A stretch of DNA of 64,000 nt from Gastranaerophilus sp944325835 (GTDB lineage Bacteria; Cyanobacteriota; Vampirovibrionia; Gastranaerophilales; Gastranaerophilaceae): contig OZ007029.1 of assembly GCA_963931575.1 (NCBI GenBank), positions 868,001 to 932,000 of the forward strand, written 5' to 3'. Made by a program: the position numbers and the translations under genes. Below the pieces are notes generated by a model that made no database searches, was not told the origin of the DNA, and saw only the letters and a list, made by a program, of their open reading frames with translations. This document shows, in pieces, positions 9,870 through 17,965 of this stretch (position 1 is its first letter; the number at the start of each line of letters is the position of its first letter).

Positions 9870-11324
9870 TTAACTTTTCTGAGTCAAACGCGTGATACTC
9901 CAATATGAAGCGTGAAAAATGATTAAAAGAAGAATCATTTTTAATGCCGGCAGTAAAACTAATTTATCCAGCACAAAAAATACACACAATCCGTATGGAA
10001 TCAAAGAAAGAAGTATCGGATTTAAAATTTCTTTCGGATACTTGATTTGTAACCCCGGAATAATGATTATCAAACTCAAAACAAGATAAAATAAATTTGC
10101 AGAAAAAGTGGCAATTCCGACACCAATGAGTGAATATTTCGGGATTAATACAATATTCAAAATAATACCCAAAATCCCTGATAACAGCTTCAACACAAAA
10201 TCTATCTGGGTTTTATTCGCAAGGTGATATTGCAATGTTGTATAATCCGTCAGAGCAAGGAAAAATGTCCCGAATGCAAAATACGGAATTATCTTATAGG
10301 CAATGTAAAAATTCGGATTTGAAGAAAAAATATGTACGTAATCCAAAGAATAAATTGACATTGTCAAAACTAACGGAAGCGCAATCAAAATGTAATACCC
10401 GACAAATTTTGAAACAATCGGCGAAACATCATAATTTTCTTCGTAAAGATTTATAATACGCGGAACCGCCGCCACAGTAATCGTTGAAAAAATAGTCATT
10501 AATAGCGGCAAAGTTAAACCGTAAGCTACCCCGACAATACCAACATCGCTAAATCCGCTGATACTGTTCATAATAAATTTATTACTTTGATTGATTATCC
10601 AGGCACTCAATGACGTTGCCGCAATAGGAATACCGTATTTTACAATAGGAAATACCGAATTCCATTCAATTTTTTGCAGTTTAAAATGTTTAAGTATATC
10701 ACTTTGAAAAATCAGTAATATATCCGTTAAAGTTATTGAAATCGCCATACCAAGAAGCAACGCAAGCGCTCCAAGATGATACAATTTAACAAATAGAACA
10801 GAAAGTCCAATTGTCAAAATCTGGTTTAAAATGGTCGAGAAGGTAAATGCTATGGATTTCAACTGTGCACGCAAGAGTTGAAATAGCAATGCACGTATCG
10901 CTACAGGTATAATCAACAGTAAAATTGAAATAAAATATTTCGCTTGAATATTAAAAAAGCTGTAAAATTGCTCCCTGAACAAAAATGCAATACAAAACAT
11001 TATGAACAGGTTGCTGGCAAGCATTATAACCAGTGTTGTCAAATATTTCGGGATATTATGGGTCAATTGATTCTGTCTGAAAAATCTCAAGCCCGAAAGT
11101 CCGACCCAGTCTGAAAACAAAATACATAAAAATGAAAGCAAAGCAATTGACAACGAATATAACCCGTATTCTTCCGGAGAGAGTATACTGGTATAAACAG
11201 GCACGATAAGGGCATTCCCCAGCATACCGCAGATTTTAGACGGTGCATACTTGAATACATCCTTAAAAATCTCTTTTATCTGATATTGTTCTACATCAGC
11301 TCTTATAGCTTTTACTTCTTCCAT
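9870..11324 (-). CDS. Polysaccharide/oligosaccharide flippase (MOP superfamily, Wzx-like)
   Basis: A 484-residue polytopic membrane protein. It begins with a short cytoplasmic stretch, then the sequence K-Y-A-P-S-K-I-C-G-M-L-G-N-A that starts the first helix of polysaccharide-synthesis/MATE-like flippases. About 12-14 hydrophobic segments follow, with typical features such as the SPEEYGLYSL loop after helix 1. Family members flip lipid-linked sugar repeat units across the inner membrane. Its ATG overlaps the rimO stop codon as TAATG, so the two are probably translated in a coupled way. No glycosyltransferases are adjacent, so the substrate cannot be inferred. The family call is confident. Confidence 0.8.
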   Translation of the reverse strand: MEEVKAIRADVEQYQIKEIFKDVFKYAPSKICGMLGNALIVPVYTSILSPEEYGLYSLSIALLSFLCILFSDWVGLSGLRFFRQNQLTHNIPKYLTTLVIMLASNLFIMFCIAFLFREQFYSFFNIQAKYFISILLLIIPVAIRALLFQLLRAQLKSIAFTFSTILNQILTIGLSVLFVKLYHLGALALLLGMAISITLTDILLIFQSDILKHFKLQKIEWNSVFPIVKYGIPIAATSLSAWIINQSNKFIMNSISGFSDVGIVGVAYGLTLPLLMTIFSTITVAAVPRIINLYEENYDVSPIVSKFVGYYILIALPLVLTMSIYSLDYVHIFSSNPNFYIAYKIIPYFAFGTFFLALTDYTTLQYHLANKTQIDFVLKLLSGILGIILNIVLIPKYSLIGVGIATFSANLFYLVLSLIIIIPGLQIKYPKEILNPILLSLIPYGLCVFFVLDKLVLLPALKMILLLIIFHASYWSITRLTQKS

Positions 11325-12637
11325 TAATTTTCACTTTCTACTATTTCACCAAACAAGTCATATTCATCAGCTTTTGTAATTTTAACCGTTACAATATCGC
11401 CCGGACAACATTCAGATGAAGTATTTGCGTACACCAGCCCGTCAATTTCCGGAGCATCGTATTGCGAACGCATAATTATTACACCCTCATCCGTAATTGC
11501 TTCTACTAAGCATGGAATTAAGTCACCAATGCGTGACATATTCTTTTCTAAAGAGATAACTTTCTGCGTTTCCATGATAGATTTAAAACGCTGATGCTTA
11601 ACCTTTTTAGCAATTTGAGGCTTTAATGAATAAGAGTATGTACCCTTTTCACGACAATATTCAAAAACCCCGAGTCTTTCAAATTTTGTACGCTTGATAA
11701 ATTCATGCAATGAATTAAACTGTTCTTCAGTTTCACCAGGATAGCCGACAATAAAAGTCGTTCTAAGCGCAATCCCCGGAACAAGTGCACGAATTTTCAC
11801 AATCAATTCATCATAATCCATTGCCGGTCGCTTCATTGAAATCAAAAGCTTTTTATCAAAATGCTGCAACGGTAAATCCAAATATTTAACGACTTTATCA
11901 CAATCACGGATTGCCATAAGCAATTCATCAGACACAAAAGAAGGATAAGCATACATTATACGCAGCCACCCTATCCCCTCAAGCTCGTTAAGTTCACGGA
12001 GTAAGTGAGCAAGTTTATATTCACCGTATAAATCAATTCCGTAAGAAGTCGTATCCTGCGCTATAAGAATTATCTCTGAAACGCCCTTTGCTATTAACGA
12101 TTTAGCCTCTTCTACAATATCTTCCACAGGCCTTGAGACCTGTTTACCGCGTAATTTTGGAATTATACAGTAACCGCATGAACAATTACAACCTTCCGCA
12201 ATCTTCAAATACGCACTTGCACCTATTGTAATTTGCTGTCGCTCAACACCTTTCGGGAAAGAGTATTTAGGTGCCGGCAAAACACATTGAACGTACTCTC
12301 CGGCAACAACCCGCTCCAAGACCTCAGAAATTTTATCAAGTTCAGATATACCAATCATACCGGCAATTTCAGGAATTGCATTCTTCAATTCGTCTTTATG
12401 TTTTTGCGATAAACACCCCGCAACAATAACTTTTTTCCCCGCTTCCACCAGCTGCAAAATAGATTGAACCGACTCCTGCTCCGCATCATGGATAAATGAA
12501 CAGGTATTAACAATTACAAAGTCAGCCTCATTTTCATCAAGCGTGACTTCATATCCGTTTTTTATTAAAATACCCAGCATCCACTCCGAATCCACAAGAT
12601 TCTTCGGACAGCCATGGTTTACCAGCGCTATTTTCAT
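11324..12637 (-). CDS. rimO: Ribosomal protein S12 methylthiotransferase RimO
   Basis: A 437-residue radical-SAM enzyme that adds a methylthio group to an aspartate of ribosomal protein S12. The N-terminal MTTase domain carries cluster cysteines in NHGCPKNLVDSE (about residues 7-18), NTCSF (about 45) and AGCLSQ. The radical SAM motif EGCNCSCGYCIIPKLRG lies near residue 150, and a C-terminal TRAM domain follows (about 370-437). The conserved HGCPKNLVDSE text separates RimO from MiaB. Length is normal for the family. The gene is first in a two-gene unit with the flippase (TAATG overlap). The upstream 148 bp is shared with the divergent small regulator gene. Confidence 0.95.
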   Translation of the reverse strand: MKIALVNHGCPKNLVDSEWMLGILIKNGYEVTLDENEADFVIVNTCSFIHDAEQESVQSILQLVEAGKKVIVAGCLSQKHKDELKNAIPEIAGMIGISELDKISEVLERVVAGEYVQCVLPAPKYSFPKGVERQQITIGASAYLKIAEGCNCSCGYCIIPKLRGKQVSRPVEDIVEEAKSLIAKGVSEIILIAQDTTSYGIDLYGEYKLAHLLRELNELEGIGWLRIMYAYPSFVSDELLMAIRDCDKVVKYLDLPLQHFDKKLLISMKRPAMDYDELIVKIRALVPGIALRTTFIVGYPGETEEQFNSLHEFIKRTKFERLGVFEYCREKGTYSYSLKPQIAKKVKHQRFKSIMETQKVISLEKNMSRIGDLIPCLVEAITDEGVIIMRSQYDAPEIDGLVYANTSSECCPGDIVTVKITKADEYDLFGEIVESEN

Positions 12638-12750
12638 AATAATCCCATGATAAAATTAATACTTAATTTATAATACTATAAAGAAAACAGGTTTCAAAAT
12701 TATTTACAAATCGTAATAGGTAAAATTATTCACTATATAATGACATTTTG

Positions 12751-12779
12751 TTGACAAATTAAACCAGATATGATAAATT
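12751..12779 (+). promoter_or_regulatory. Sigma-70-type promoter of the small HTH-like gene
   Basis: TTGACA at 12751-12756, a 17-bp spacer, and TAAATT at 12774-12779. The expected start point, about 7 nt downstream, falls on the ATG at 12786, so the transcript is probably leaderless. Confidence 0.6.
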
Positions 12780-12785
12780 ATATAT

Positions 12786-13022
12786 ATGGAAGATGAAATT
12801 TTATTAGATACAAAACACCTGTTAACACAGATAAAACAAATAGCAAAAAGCGAAGGCATAAATATGACTTTGCTAAAAATAACAATTAATGCTATTTTCA
12901 ACAAAGCCGACGGAATAAGAAACCTCTATAACAAAATCAACAGAAAAACGCTAAGGGTCAGCGAACTGGAAGAGATTGCCGAGGTTTTAAACTATGAAAT
13001 TGTATTAAGAAAGAAAAACTAA
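12786..13022 (+). CDS. Small XRE/phage-repressor-like DNA-binding protein
   Basis: A 78-residue basic protein. The C-terminal half (YNKINRKTLRVSELEEIAEVL followed by NYEIVLRKK) matches the last helices and tail of short XRE-like regulators, which often read N-K-I-N-x-x-x-L-R-x-S-E-L-x-E-I-A-E-x-L-G-Y-E-I. The N-terminal half is less typical (MEDEILLDTKHLLTQIKQIA), so the first helices of the HTH are not obvious. There is no SD and the promoter suggests a leaderless mRNA. The stop overlaps the trxB stop tail to tail by 4 bp. The target is unknown; its divergent position next to rimO suggests, but does not prove, local or autoregulation. Confidence 0.6.
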   Translation: MEDEILLDTKHLLTQIKQIAKSEGINMTLLKITINAIFNKADGIRNLYNKINRKTLRVSELEEIAEVLNYEIVLRKKN

Positions 13023-13954
13023 ACCGGCACCTGTGCAAGAGTTTCGAGGTATTTTGCAGCATAGACGGCTCCCACTGCACCGTCTGCTGCGGCTGTAATT
13101 ACCTGTCTTAAAGGAGTATGACGCACGTCACCCACAGCGAATACACCAGGAAGCGATGTTTGCATAGTTTCATCTGTTAAAATAAACCCGCTTGCATCCT
13201 GATTAAGCTGGCCTGAAATAAATTCAACATTCGGAGTAATGCCAATGTACGGGAAAATTCCTTCTACCGGCAGCACACCGCTTGCCCCCGTCTTAACATT
13301 TTTCAGCACAATACCGTTTACAAGTTCCTCACCCATAATTTTTTCGACAACTGTGTCACTAATGAATTCAATTTTAGGGTTTTGCAAAACTCTTTCCTGA
13401 ACAATTTTATCAGCCCTAAATGAGTCACGGCGGTGAATTAAATACACTTTAGCGGCAAATTTGGTCAGATAATGCGCTTCCTCCAGAGCCGAATTGCCCC
13501 CGCCAACGACCGCAATAACTTTATCCTTATAAAACCCTCCGTCACAAACAGCGCAGTAACTGACACCGCGCCCTAAAAATTCTTTTTCGCCCGGAACGCC
13601 TAATTTACTTGGCTTTGCGCCTGTTGCAATAATAACAGTTTTGGCCTCAATTGTATGTTCTTTGGTCTTAATAATCTTTGGATTAGATTTAAGGTCAATA
13701 AATTCAATCTCCTGCATAACCAGTTTTTGAACCCCGAACATATCAACATGCTCTTCAAACTTCTCCATAAGTTCAAAACCTCCAATACGCGAAAAACCCG
13801 GATAATTTTCAAGTTCAAGATAATTAGAGGGCTGACCGCCCAGAATACAGGTATCAATAATTGCTGTACTGCAAGCACTGCGACTGGAATATATCGCCGC
13901 AGACAACCCTGCCGGCCCGCCGCCTAAAATAACTGTATCAAACATTTTATTCAT
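13019..13954 (-). CDS. trxB: Thioredoxin reductase
   Basis: A 311-residue FAD/NADPH flavoprotein that reduces thioredoxin in the cytoplasm. The FAD-binding GGGPAGLSAAIY motif is at residues 11-22, and the redox pair is CAVC in SYCAVCDGGFYKDK near residue 135. The NADPH-binding GGGNSALEEAHYL follows, with HRRD for NADP-phosphate contact. The C-terminal GVFAVGDVR and R-Q-V-I-T-A-A-A-D-G-A motifs are complete. Length is standard. It lies 6 bp downstream of the small exported-protein gene and may be co-transcribed with it. Its 3' end overlaps the convergent HTH-like gene. Confidence 0.95.
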   Translation of the reverse strand: MNKMFDTVILGGGPAGLSAAIYSSRSACSTAIIDTCILGGQPSNYLELENYPGFSRIGGFELMEKFEEHVDMFGVQKLVMQEIEFIDLKSNPKIIKTKEHTIEAKTVIIATGAKPSKLGVPGEKEFLGRGVSYCAVCDGGFYKDKVIAVVGGGNSALEEAHYLTKFAAKVYLIHRRDSFRADKIVQERVLQNPKIEFISDTVVEKIMGEELVNGIVLKNVKTGASGVLPVEGIFPYIGITPNVEFISGQLNQDASGFILTDETMQTSLPGVFAVGDVRHTPLRQVITAAADGAVGAVYAAKYLETLAQVPV

Positions 13955-13960
13955 ATCTTT

Positions 13961-14470
13961 TTACTCCTCAATCAAAGCATTATATCCTGATATTTTGTCA
14001 CCATAAAGTGAATACTTGGCAGTTTGTGAATCCATTATTCTGCCATCAATCTCAGAAACAGTATTTAACCTTAAATAATTATAGCCATTGAAAGAATCCC
14101 CATCAAGATATAATTCAACTCTATCACTCAACAATTTGTTATCATAACGCCCTTCTTTTTCAAAAACGATTTTATTTCCATTTACCTCTTTAATAGATAT
14201 AGAAGCTCTCGCCCCTGAAAAAGGGTTGTCTAAAGTTATGACGGAATTGTCTTTAGAAATGTTCCACAAATCTACATTATCATTTTTGAAAACACCATTT
14301 GCGTTCGTTTCAAGCAATTTTGATTTAATCCTCCATGTTCCGAAAAATTTATCCGGCACCATTTCATTTAACGACACGCCGGTTTTCAGAACAATTCCCT
14401 CATCAGCGAGAACCGCCGGCTGACAAGAAAGGATTACAGATAACAATATAAATAATAAAAACAACCTCAT
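13961..14470 (-). CDS. Exported protein of unknown function
   Basis: A 169-residue protein with a clear N-terminal export signal (MRLFLLFILLSVILSCQPAVLA). Cleavage could be by signal peptidase I after VLA, or by signal peptidase II before the cysteine, but the lipobox I-L-S-C is not ideal. The mature part looks beta-rich (GTWRIKSKLLETNANGVFKN, GARASISIKEVNGNKIVFEK, DRVELYLDGD), as in small periplasmic beta-sandwich or lipocalin-like proteins. I do not recognise the family. No good SD is visible. A TCAC-N6-GTGA palindrome (13998-14011) lies within the coding sequence. A structured intergenic repeat sits just upstream. Confidence 0.65.
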   Translation of the reverse strand: MRLFLLFILLSVILSCQPAVLADEGIVLKTGVSLNEMVPDKFFGTWRIKSKLLETNANGVFKNDNVDLWNISKDNSVITLDNPFSGARASISIKEVNGNKIVFEKEGRYDNKLLSDRVELYLDGDSFNGYNYLRLNTVSEIDGRIMDSQTAKYSLYGDKISGYNALIEE

Positions 14471-14510
14471 AAGGATATTTTAATGAATAAGTACGGAAAT
14501 ATCAAGCATG

Positions 14511-14637
14511 AATAAAGCAGTTCTTCGCCACTTCCGCCCCGCTGAACCGCGGGGCGCGCGTGGCTGCGCTGTCTAATACGTCACGAGAAAGTTTCGCTCA
14601 CGTTCCTTATCGCGAAACTTTCTATGACATAAAAAGG
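14511..14637 (-). repeat. Two-hairpin intergenic element, copy 1
   Basis: Read on the minus strand, the element follows the pgi terminator. First comes a perfect 12-bp hairpin (arms 14612-14623 and 14586-14597, AGAAAGTTTCGC). A conserved linker GTATTAGACAGCGCAGCC follows. The second hairpin has an outer stem GCCAC/GTGGC (14560-14564 with 14527-14531) and an inner stem GCCCCGC/GCGGGGC around a GGTTCA loop. The element ends GAAGAACTGCTTTATT. It is GC-richer than its surroundings. A second copy at 41351-41510 keeps loops and linker while the stems change in a compensatory way. Confidence 0.8.
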
Positions 14638-14655
14638 CGGATATTTCTATCCGCC
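14631..14655 (-). terminator. Rho-independent terminator of pgi
   Basis: On the minus strand an 8-bp perfect stem GGCGGATA/TATCCGCC with a GAAA loop is followed by five T residues, about 25 nt after the pgi stop. Confidence 0.85.
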
Positions 14656-14679
14656 AATTTTGTTATATTGTAATCGGAA

Positions 14680-16068
14680 TTATACAGTTGCCATTTTGTC
14701 TTGAAGCGCTTTTGCAGAATCTTCATAGCCTGCACGGCCCATTAGAGCGTATGTATAATTTTTAGCCTGTTCAACACCCGGTTGGTTAAAGGTGTTGATG
14801 TTATAAAGTTCACCTGCGATAGCTGTTTGAACTTCCAGCATATAGAGCAACTGTGCAACGTTATAAGCATCAACCTTATCAAGAGTAATTGTGATTGTTG
14901 GTCTTGAATAATCAGAAAGCGCAACCCTTGTTGAATCAGCTTCAGCGTTAATCAATTGATTAATAGTTTTTCCGCCAAGATAGCCGATACCGGTGTATTC
15001 AAAAATTCTAGGGATTTCAAGAGTTGTATCAAATTCTTTAACACGGATAAAGTTAATAACTTTATCGTTAGGCCCTTCGTTGTAAAGTTGAATTTGAGAG
15101 TGCTGGTCAGTAGCACCGAGAGCCTTAATCGGAGTAGGTCCAATATTAACATCGTTTCCGTTATTATCTTTATTTTTACCTAAAGATTCAGCCCAGAGTT
15201 GAACGTACCAGTCAGAAACATATTTCAATCTGCTTGAATAAGGCATCATAACAGAAAGATTTTTACCTTTTTGAGTATCCATCAGGTAGTGAATTAACGC
15301 GTTTTGAGCTGCAATATTTTCATTAATATTTGTATTTTTTAATGCAAGATCCATATCTTTGATACCGCTCAGCATAGCGTCGATATCCAGGCCGAGCATT
15401 GCAAAAGGCAGCAAGCCTACAGCTGAAAATACTGAAAAACGGCCGCCGACATCATCAGGAACTACGAAAGTTTTATAACCTTCCTGTTCTGCGATTTGTC
15501 TTAAAATGCCGGTTTTCTTATCAGTTGTTGCAACTACGTTATTTCTGTATTCAGCGCCCAATTCCTGTTCAAGAATGTTTTTAACAATCATAAACTGGGA
15601 CATAGTTTCAGCGGTAGAACCGGATTTAGTAATAACATTTACTAAAGTTTTTTTCAAATCCAATATTTGTAACAAGCCGTTGATAGTATCAGGATCAATA
15701 TTATCAAGGAAGAAAATTCTAGGGTAATTATCTCTTTGTTCCGGAGTTAAAAGGTTCCAGAAAGGTTTCAATAAAGCTTCGGTAACAGCAATGCCGCCTA
15801 GAGCAGAACCGCCGATACCCAAAACAAGAATGTTTTCAAATTTGCCTCTGATTTGAGATGCGAATTCTTTAACATACCAGAGAGTTTCTTCGTTGTAGCC
15901 GAGGTTCATCCATTGAAGCCATTGACCCGGTTTATCTTTTCTCTGGTTAAGGCTTGTAATAATGTTTGCAATAGTATCTCTGTAGTTTGAAAATTCCTGT
16001 TCAATATTCAAACCGTTCTGCGAACCGATTACCATTGCATCTGCATTTTTGTAGTTTAATGTAATCAT
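14680..16068 (-). CDS. pgi: Glucose-6-phosphate isomerase
   Basis: A 462-residue sugar isomerase interconverting glucose-6-phosphate and fructose-6-phosphate in the cytoplasm. SIS-domain features are complete: the phosphate-binding GIGGSALGG near residue 84, the SGSTAETMSQF stretch, and GGRFSVFSAVGLLP. The late P-G-V-E-Q-A-K-N-Y segment carries the usual active-site lysine region. Length matches the shorter bacterial/archaeal-type PGI rather than the 550-residue E. coli form. An AAGGG SD lies upstream of the ATG. It is flanked by its own terminator, so it is probably transcribed alone or from upstream. Confidence 0.95.
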   Translation of the reverse strand: MITLNYKNADAMVIGSQNGLNIEQEFSNYRDTIANIITSLNQRKDKPGQWLQWMNLGYNEETLWYVKEFASQIRGKFENILVLGIGGSALGGIAVTEALLKPFWNLLTPEQRDNYPRIFFLDNIDPDTINGLLQILDLKKTLVNVITKSGSTAETMSQFMIVKNILEQELGAEYRNNVVATTDKKTGILRQIAEQEGYKTFVVPDDVGGRFSVFSAVGLLPFAMLGLDIDAMLSGIKDMDLALKNTNINENIAAQNALIHYLMDTQKGKNLSVMMPYSSRLKYVSDWYVQLWAESLGKNKDNNGNDVNIGPTPIKALGATDQHSQIQLYNEGPNDKVINFIRVKEFDTTLEIPRIFEYTGIGYLGGKTINQLINAEADSTRVALSDYSRPTITITLDKVDAYNVAQLLYMLEVQTAIAGELYNINTFNQPGVEQAKNYTYALMGRAGYEDSAKALQDKMATV

Positions 16069-16190
16069 ATTTCAGATACCCTTTCTCTTTCTTAATTAAT
16101 ACGTTACAAATAAATTATATATACTCAAATTTTAATTACAAGAGAAAAGTGCCTAAAGTACAATAATTATTAATATAAATTAACCACTCT

Positions 16191-16445
16191 CTAATCGTGC
16201 AGGCTCATACGGGAGGAAACTTCGGCCACGATTCTTGCCACATCCGAGCCGCCAATAGAAATTTCAAGGATTAAAGAGGATACGATGAACAATGTTTCGC
16301 GGTATTCCATGGTGTCAACGTCAATGACCGCAAGTGCAATAAAATCATCACCTACAGTAAGGAGTTTTCCGTATTCTGCACCTAATGCCCATTTGACAAA
16401 AATATACTGATTTTCAAATTCCCTTAACTTTTCTAACAATCTCAT
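16191..16445 (-). CDS. Small conserved protein, possibly Sm-like fold
   Basis: An 84-residue protein without signal peptide. The pattern of short beta strands (Q-Y-I-F-V-K-W-A-L-G-A-E-Y-G-K-L-L, VGDDFIALAVIDVD, E-T-L-F-I-V-S-S-L-I-L-E-I-S) resembles small Sm/YqfC-like or membrane-associated accessory proteins. That comparison is by eye only. AAGG is placed 8 nt before the ATG. The gene is 51 bp downstream of the 213-residue unknown protein on the same strand, so both may form a transcription unit. I do not assign a function. Confidence 0.55.
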   Translation of the reverse strand: MRLLEKLREFENQYIFVKWALGAEYGKLLTVGDDFIALAVIDVDTMEYRETLFIVSSLILEISIGGSDVARIVAEVSSRMSLHD

Positions 16446-16496
16446 ATTAACAACCTTCTTATAAATATTTTAGTGATAATAGATCAAAAGTCAAAC

Positions 16497-17138
16497 TTAC
16501 AGATTAAAACTTTTTCTAGCGCCTTCTTCGTGGTATAAGCCGCCGCCGCAAATAGTTTCAACAACTTTTAAAGAGAACTCACGCGGGGCATCCACCATAT
16601 TCAAAAGGAAATCCCTGCTGGATAAATGTCTGATTTTCATAATAGCGTTTTGATTAACCTCCGCCGGAATGAATAATGATGCGATTTCATTATCCAATAA
16701 TCTTGCCATTTCTTCATCATGATTGGTTACACCGCTCATAATATCATTATAATTCCCTTTAATAGCCATAATACGACCGCAGAATATATGCGGACCGACT
16801 TCACGATAAAGAGCTTGCGGCTGGAAGTTACATCTTGTTGTAAAACTCATTTTATGCCATAGAATATTAACGATAATAACCGATTTTTGCGGATCTGTGT
16901 CCACATAAATATTTTGGGTTGTAACGCCGCGGGAAGAAAAGCCTTCTTTGAGTGTTTCAACAATCGCTATCAGGTTTTCATTCATATTGGCAAAAATCTT
17001 ATTTGTATTAAGAGTTGCATGGCTGTAATCAAGAAACTGTTTATACATATGCGAGGACACCAGATTTACACGTTCCTGAATCAGAGCGGATTTTCTGGAG
17101 TTAGTTTCCATATTATCAAAGTTTTCGTAGTTATTCAT
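16497..17138 (-). CDS. Conserved hypothetical cytoplasmic protein
   Basis: A 213-residue protein with no export signal or membrane segment. The N-terminal 70 residues are helical and polar (ERVNLVSSHMYKQFLDYSHA). A mixed alpha/beta part follows (VTTQNIYVDTDPQKSVIIVN, GPHIFCGRIMAIKGNYND). The C-terminus has a Gly-rich tail (ETICGGGLYHEEGARKSFNL). I recognise no family motif. GAGGG lies about 11 nt before the ATG. It heads a likely two-gene unit with the 84-residue gene and is divergent from the gene at 17314. Confidence 0.55.
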   Translation of the reverse strand: MNNYENFDNMETNSRKSALIQERVNLVSSHMYKQFLDYSHATLNTNKIFANMNENLIAIVETLKEGFSSRGVTTQNIYVDTDPQKSVIIVNILWHKMSFTTRCNFQPQALYREVGPHIFCGRIMAIKGNYNDIMSGVTNHDEEMARLLDNEIASLFIPAEVNQNAIMKIRHLSSRDFLLNMVDAPREFSLKVVETICGGGLYHEEGARKSFNL

Positions 17139-17226
17139 TTATACTATGCCCTCAATAACATTTTAATACAAAACAGTTCATTATGTAAAGCAGTATTTAC
17201 AAATTGTGACCATTAAATTTTAATAC

Positions 17227-17255
17227 TGGACAAAATTTTAAAAATATGCTACAAT
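17227..17255 (+). promoter_or_regulatory. Sigma-70-type promoter (extended -10)
   Basis: TGGACA at 17227-17232, a 17-bp spacer ending in TGC, and TACAAT at 17250-17255. The TGn directly before the -10 makes it an extended -10 promoter for the gene at 17314. Confidence 0.65.
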
Positions 17256-17313
17256 AATCGTACCTGTTTTATTAATTTTGTCCTTATTGTTTAAACAATA
17301 GAGGATTATTTTT

Positions 17314-17931
17314 ATGGCAAAAGCTACACCGATAGTAGGTAACAGTGCTCCGGCAGCAATTCTGGCAGCCGGCGCTTCCGCATTAACTTCAATAGTTAAT
17401 AAATACAAAACAAGACCATACGATACCGGTATAAGTGTTAACGGCAACGAAATTATAAACCAGAAAGTTAACGGACATAAGATTACAACGAATTACAATC
17501 AATCAGAAGATGAACAAAATCTTATGGATTACACCAATAAAAATCTTTTGAGCGGTCTTGAAAATATTAACGTGTTCTCAGATGAACTTCAAAAAAATAT
17601 CCAAAATCAGGTTAAAGCCTACACGCAACAGGGAATAAGAACTATTAATGAAACTTATAACCCGATGTTTAGAGAACTAAAAACGGATATTGCGTCAAGG
17701 TTCGGAAACATTGATAATTCAGTCTTTCTTGATAATTTAAACGAAATTGAGAAAAACAGAACCAATGCAATCGAAACCTTAACCGAGAATATTCTGGCTA
17801 AACAATCAGAACTTTACGAAACCGAAATGAATAACAGGTATAATTATTTAAATCAGTTATCGTCTATTAACCAGAATTTATATTCCAATATGTTTAAATT
17901 CCTACAACTTGCAGGCTACGGCAGCAATTAA
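17314..17931 (+). CDS. Unknown helical protein with Ala-rich N-terminus
   Basis: A 205-residue protein. Residues 8-27 (VGNSAPAAILAAGASALTSI) are Ala-rich and weakly hydrophobic but lack the positive charges and cleavage site of a clear signal peptide. Residues 60-200 are polar and strongly helical, rich in Asn, Gln and Glu (TLTENILAKQSELYETEMNN), likely a coiled coil, of the type seen in phage tail or surface-fibre proteins. I do not recognise a family. It has its own extended -10 promoter, a GAGG SD, and a strong terminator directly after the stop, so it is monocistronic. The gene is probably lineage-specific. Confidence 0.55.
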   Translation: MAKATPIVGNSAPAAILAAGASALTSIVNKYKTRPYDTGISVNGNEIINQKVNGHKITTNYNQSEDEQNLMDYTNKNLLSGLENINVFSDELQKNIQNQVKAYTQQGIRTINETYNPMFRELKTDIASRFGNIDNSVFLDNLNEIEKNRTNAIETLTENILAKQSELYETEMNNRYNYLNQLSSINQNLYSNMFKFLQLAGYGSN

Positions 17932-17939
17932 TAGGGGAG

Positions 17940-17965
17940 AAAGGCGCGCCTGCGGCGCGCCTTTT
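17940..17965. terminator. Bidirectional terminator
   Basis: An AAAGGCGCGCC arm, TGC loop and GGCGCGCCTTTT arm lie between the convergent genes ending at 17931 and 17964, with A and T tracts on the two sides. Confidence 0.85.

Noticed and set aside
12704..12904. 66-codon minus-strand ORF
   Set aside because: Antisense to the HTH-like gene and its promoter, with no SD or recognisable content.
13600..13927. ORFs on both strands inside trxB
   Set aside because: Shadow frames of the well-conserved thioredoxin reductase gene.
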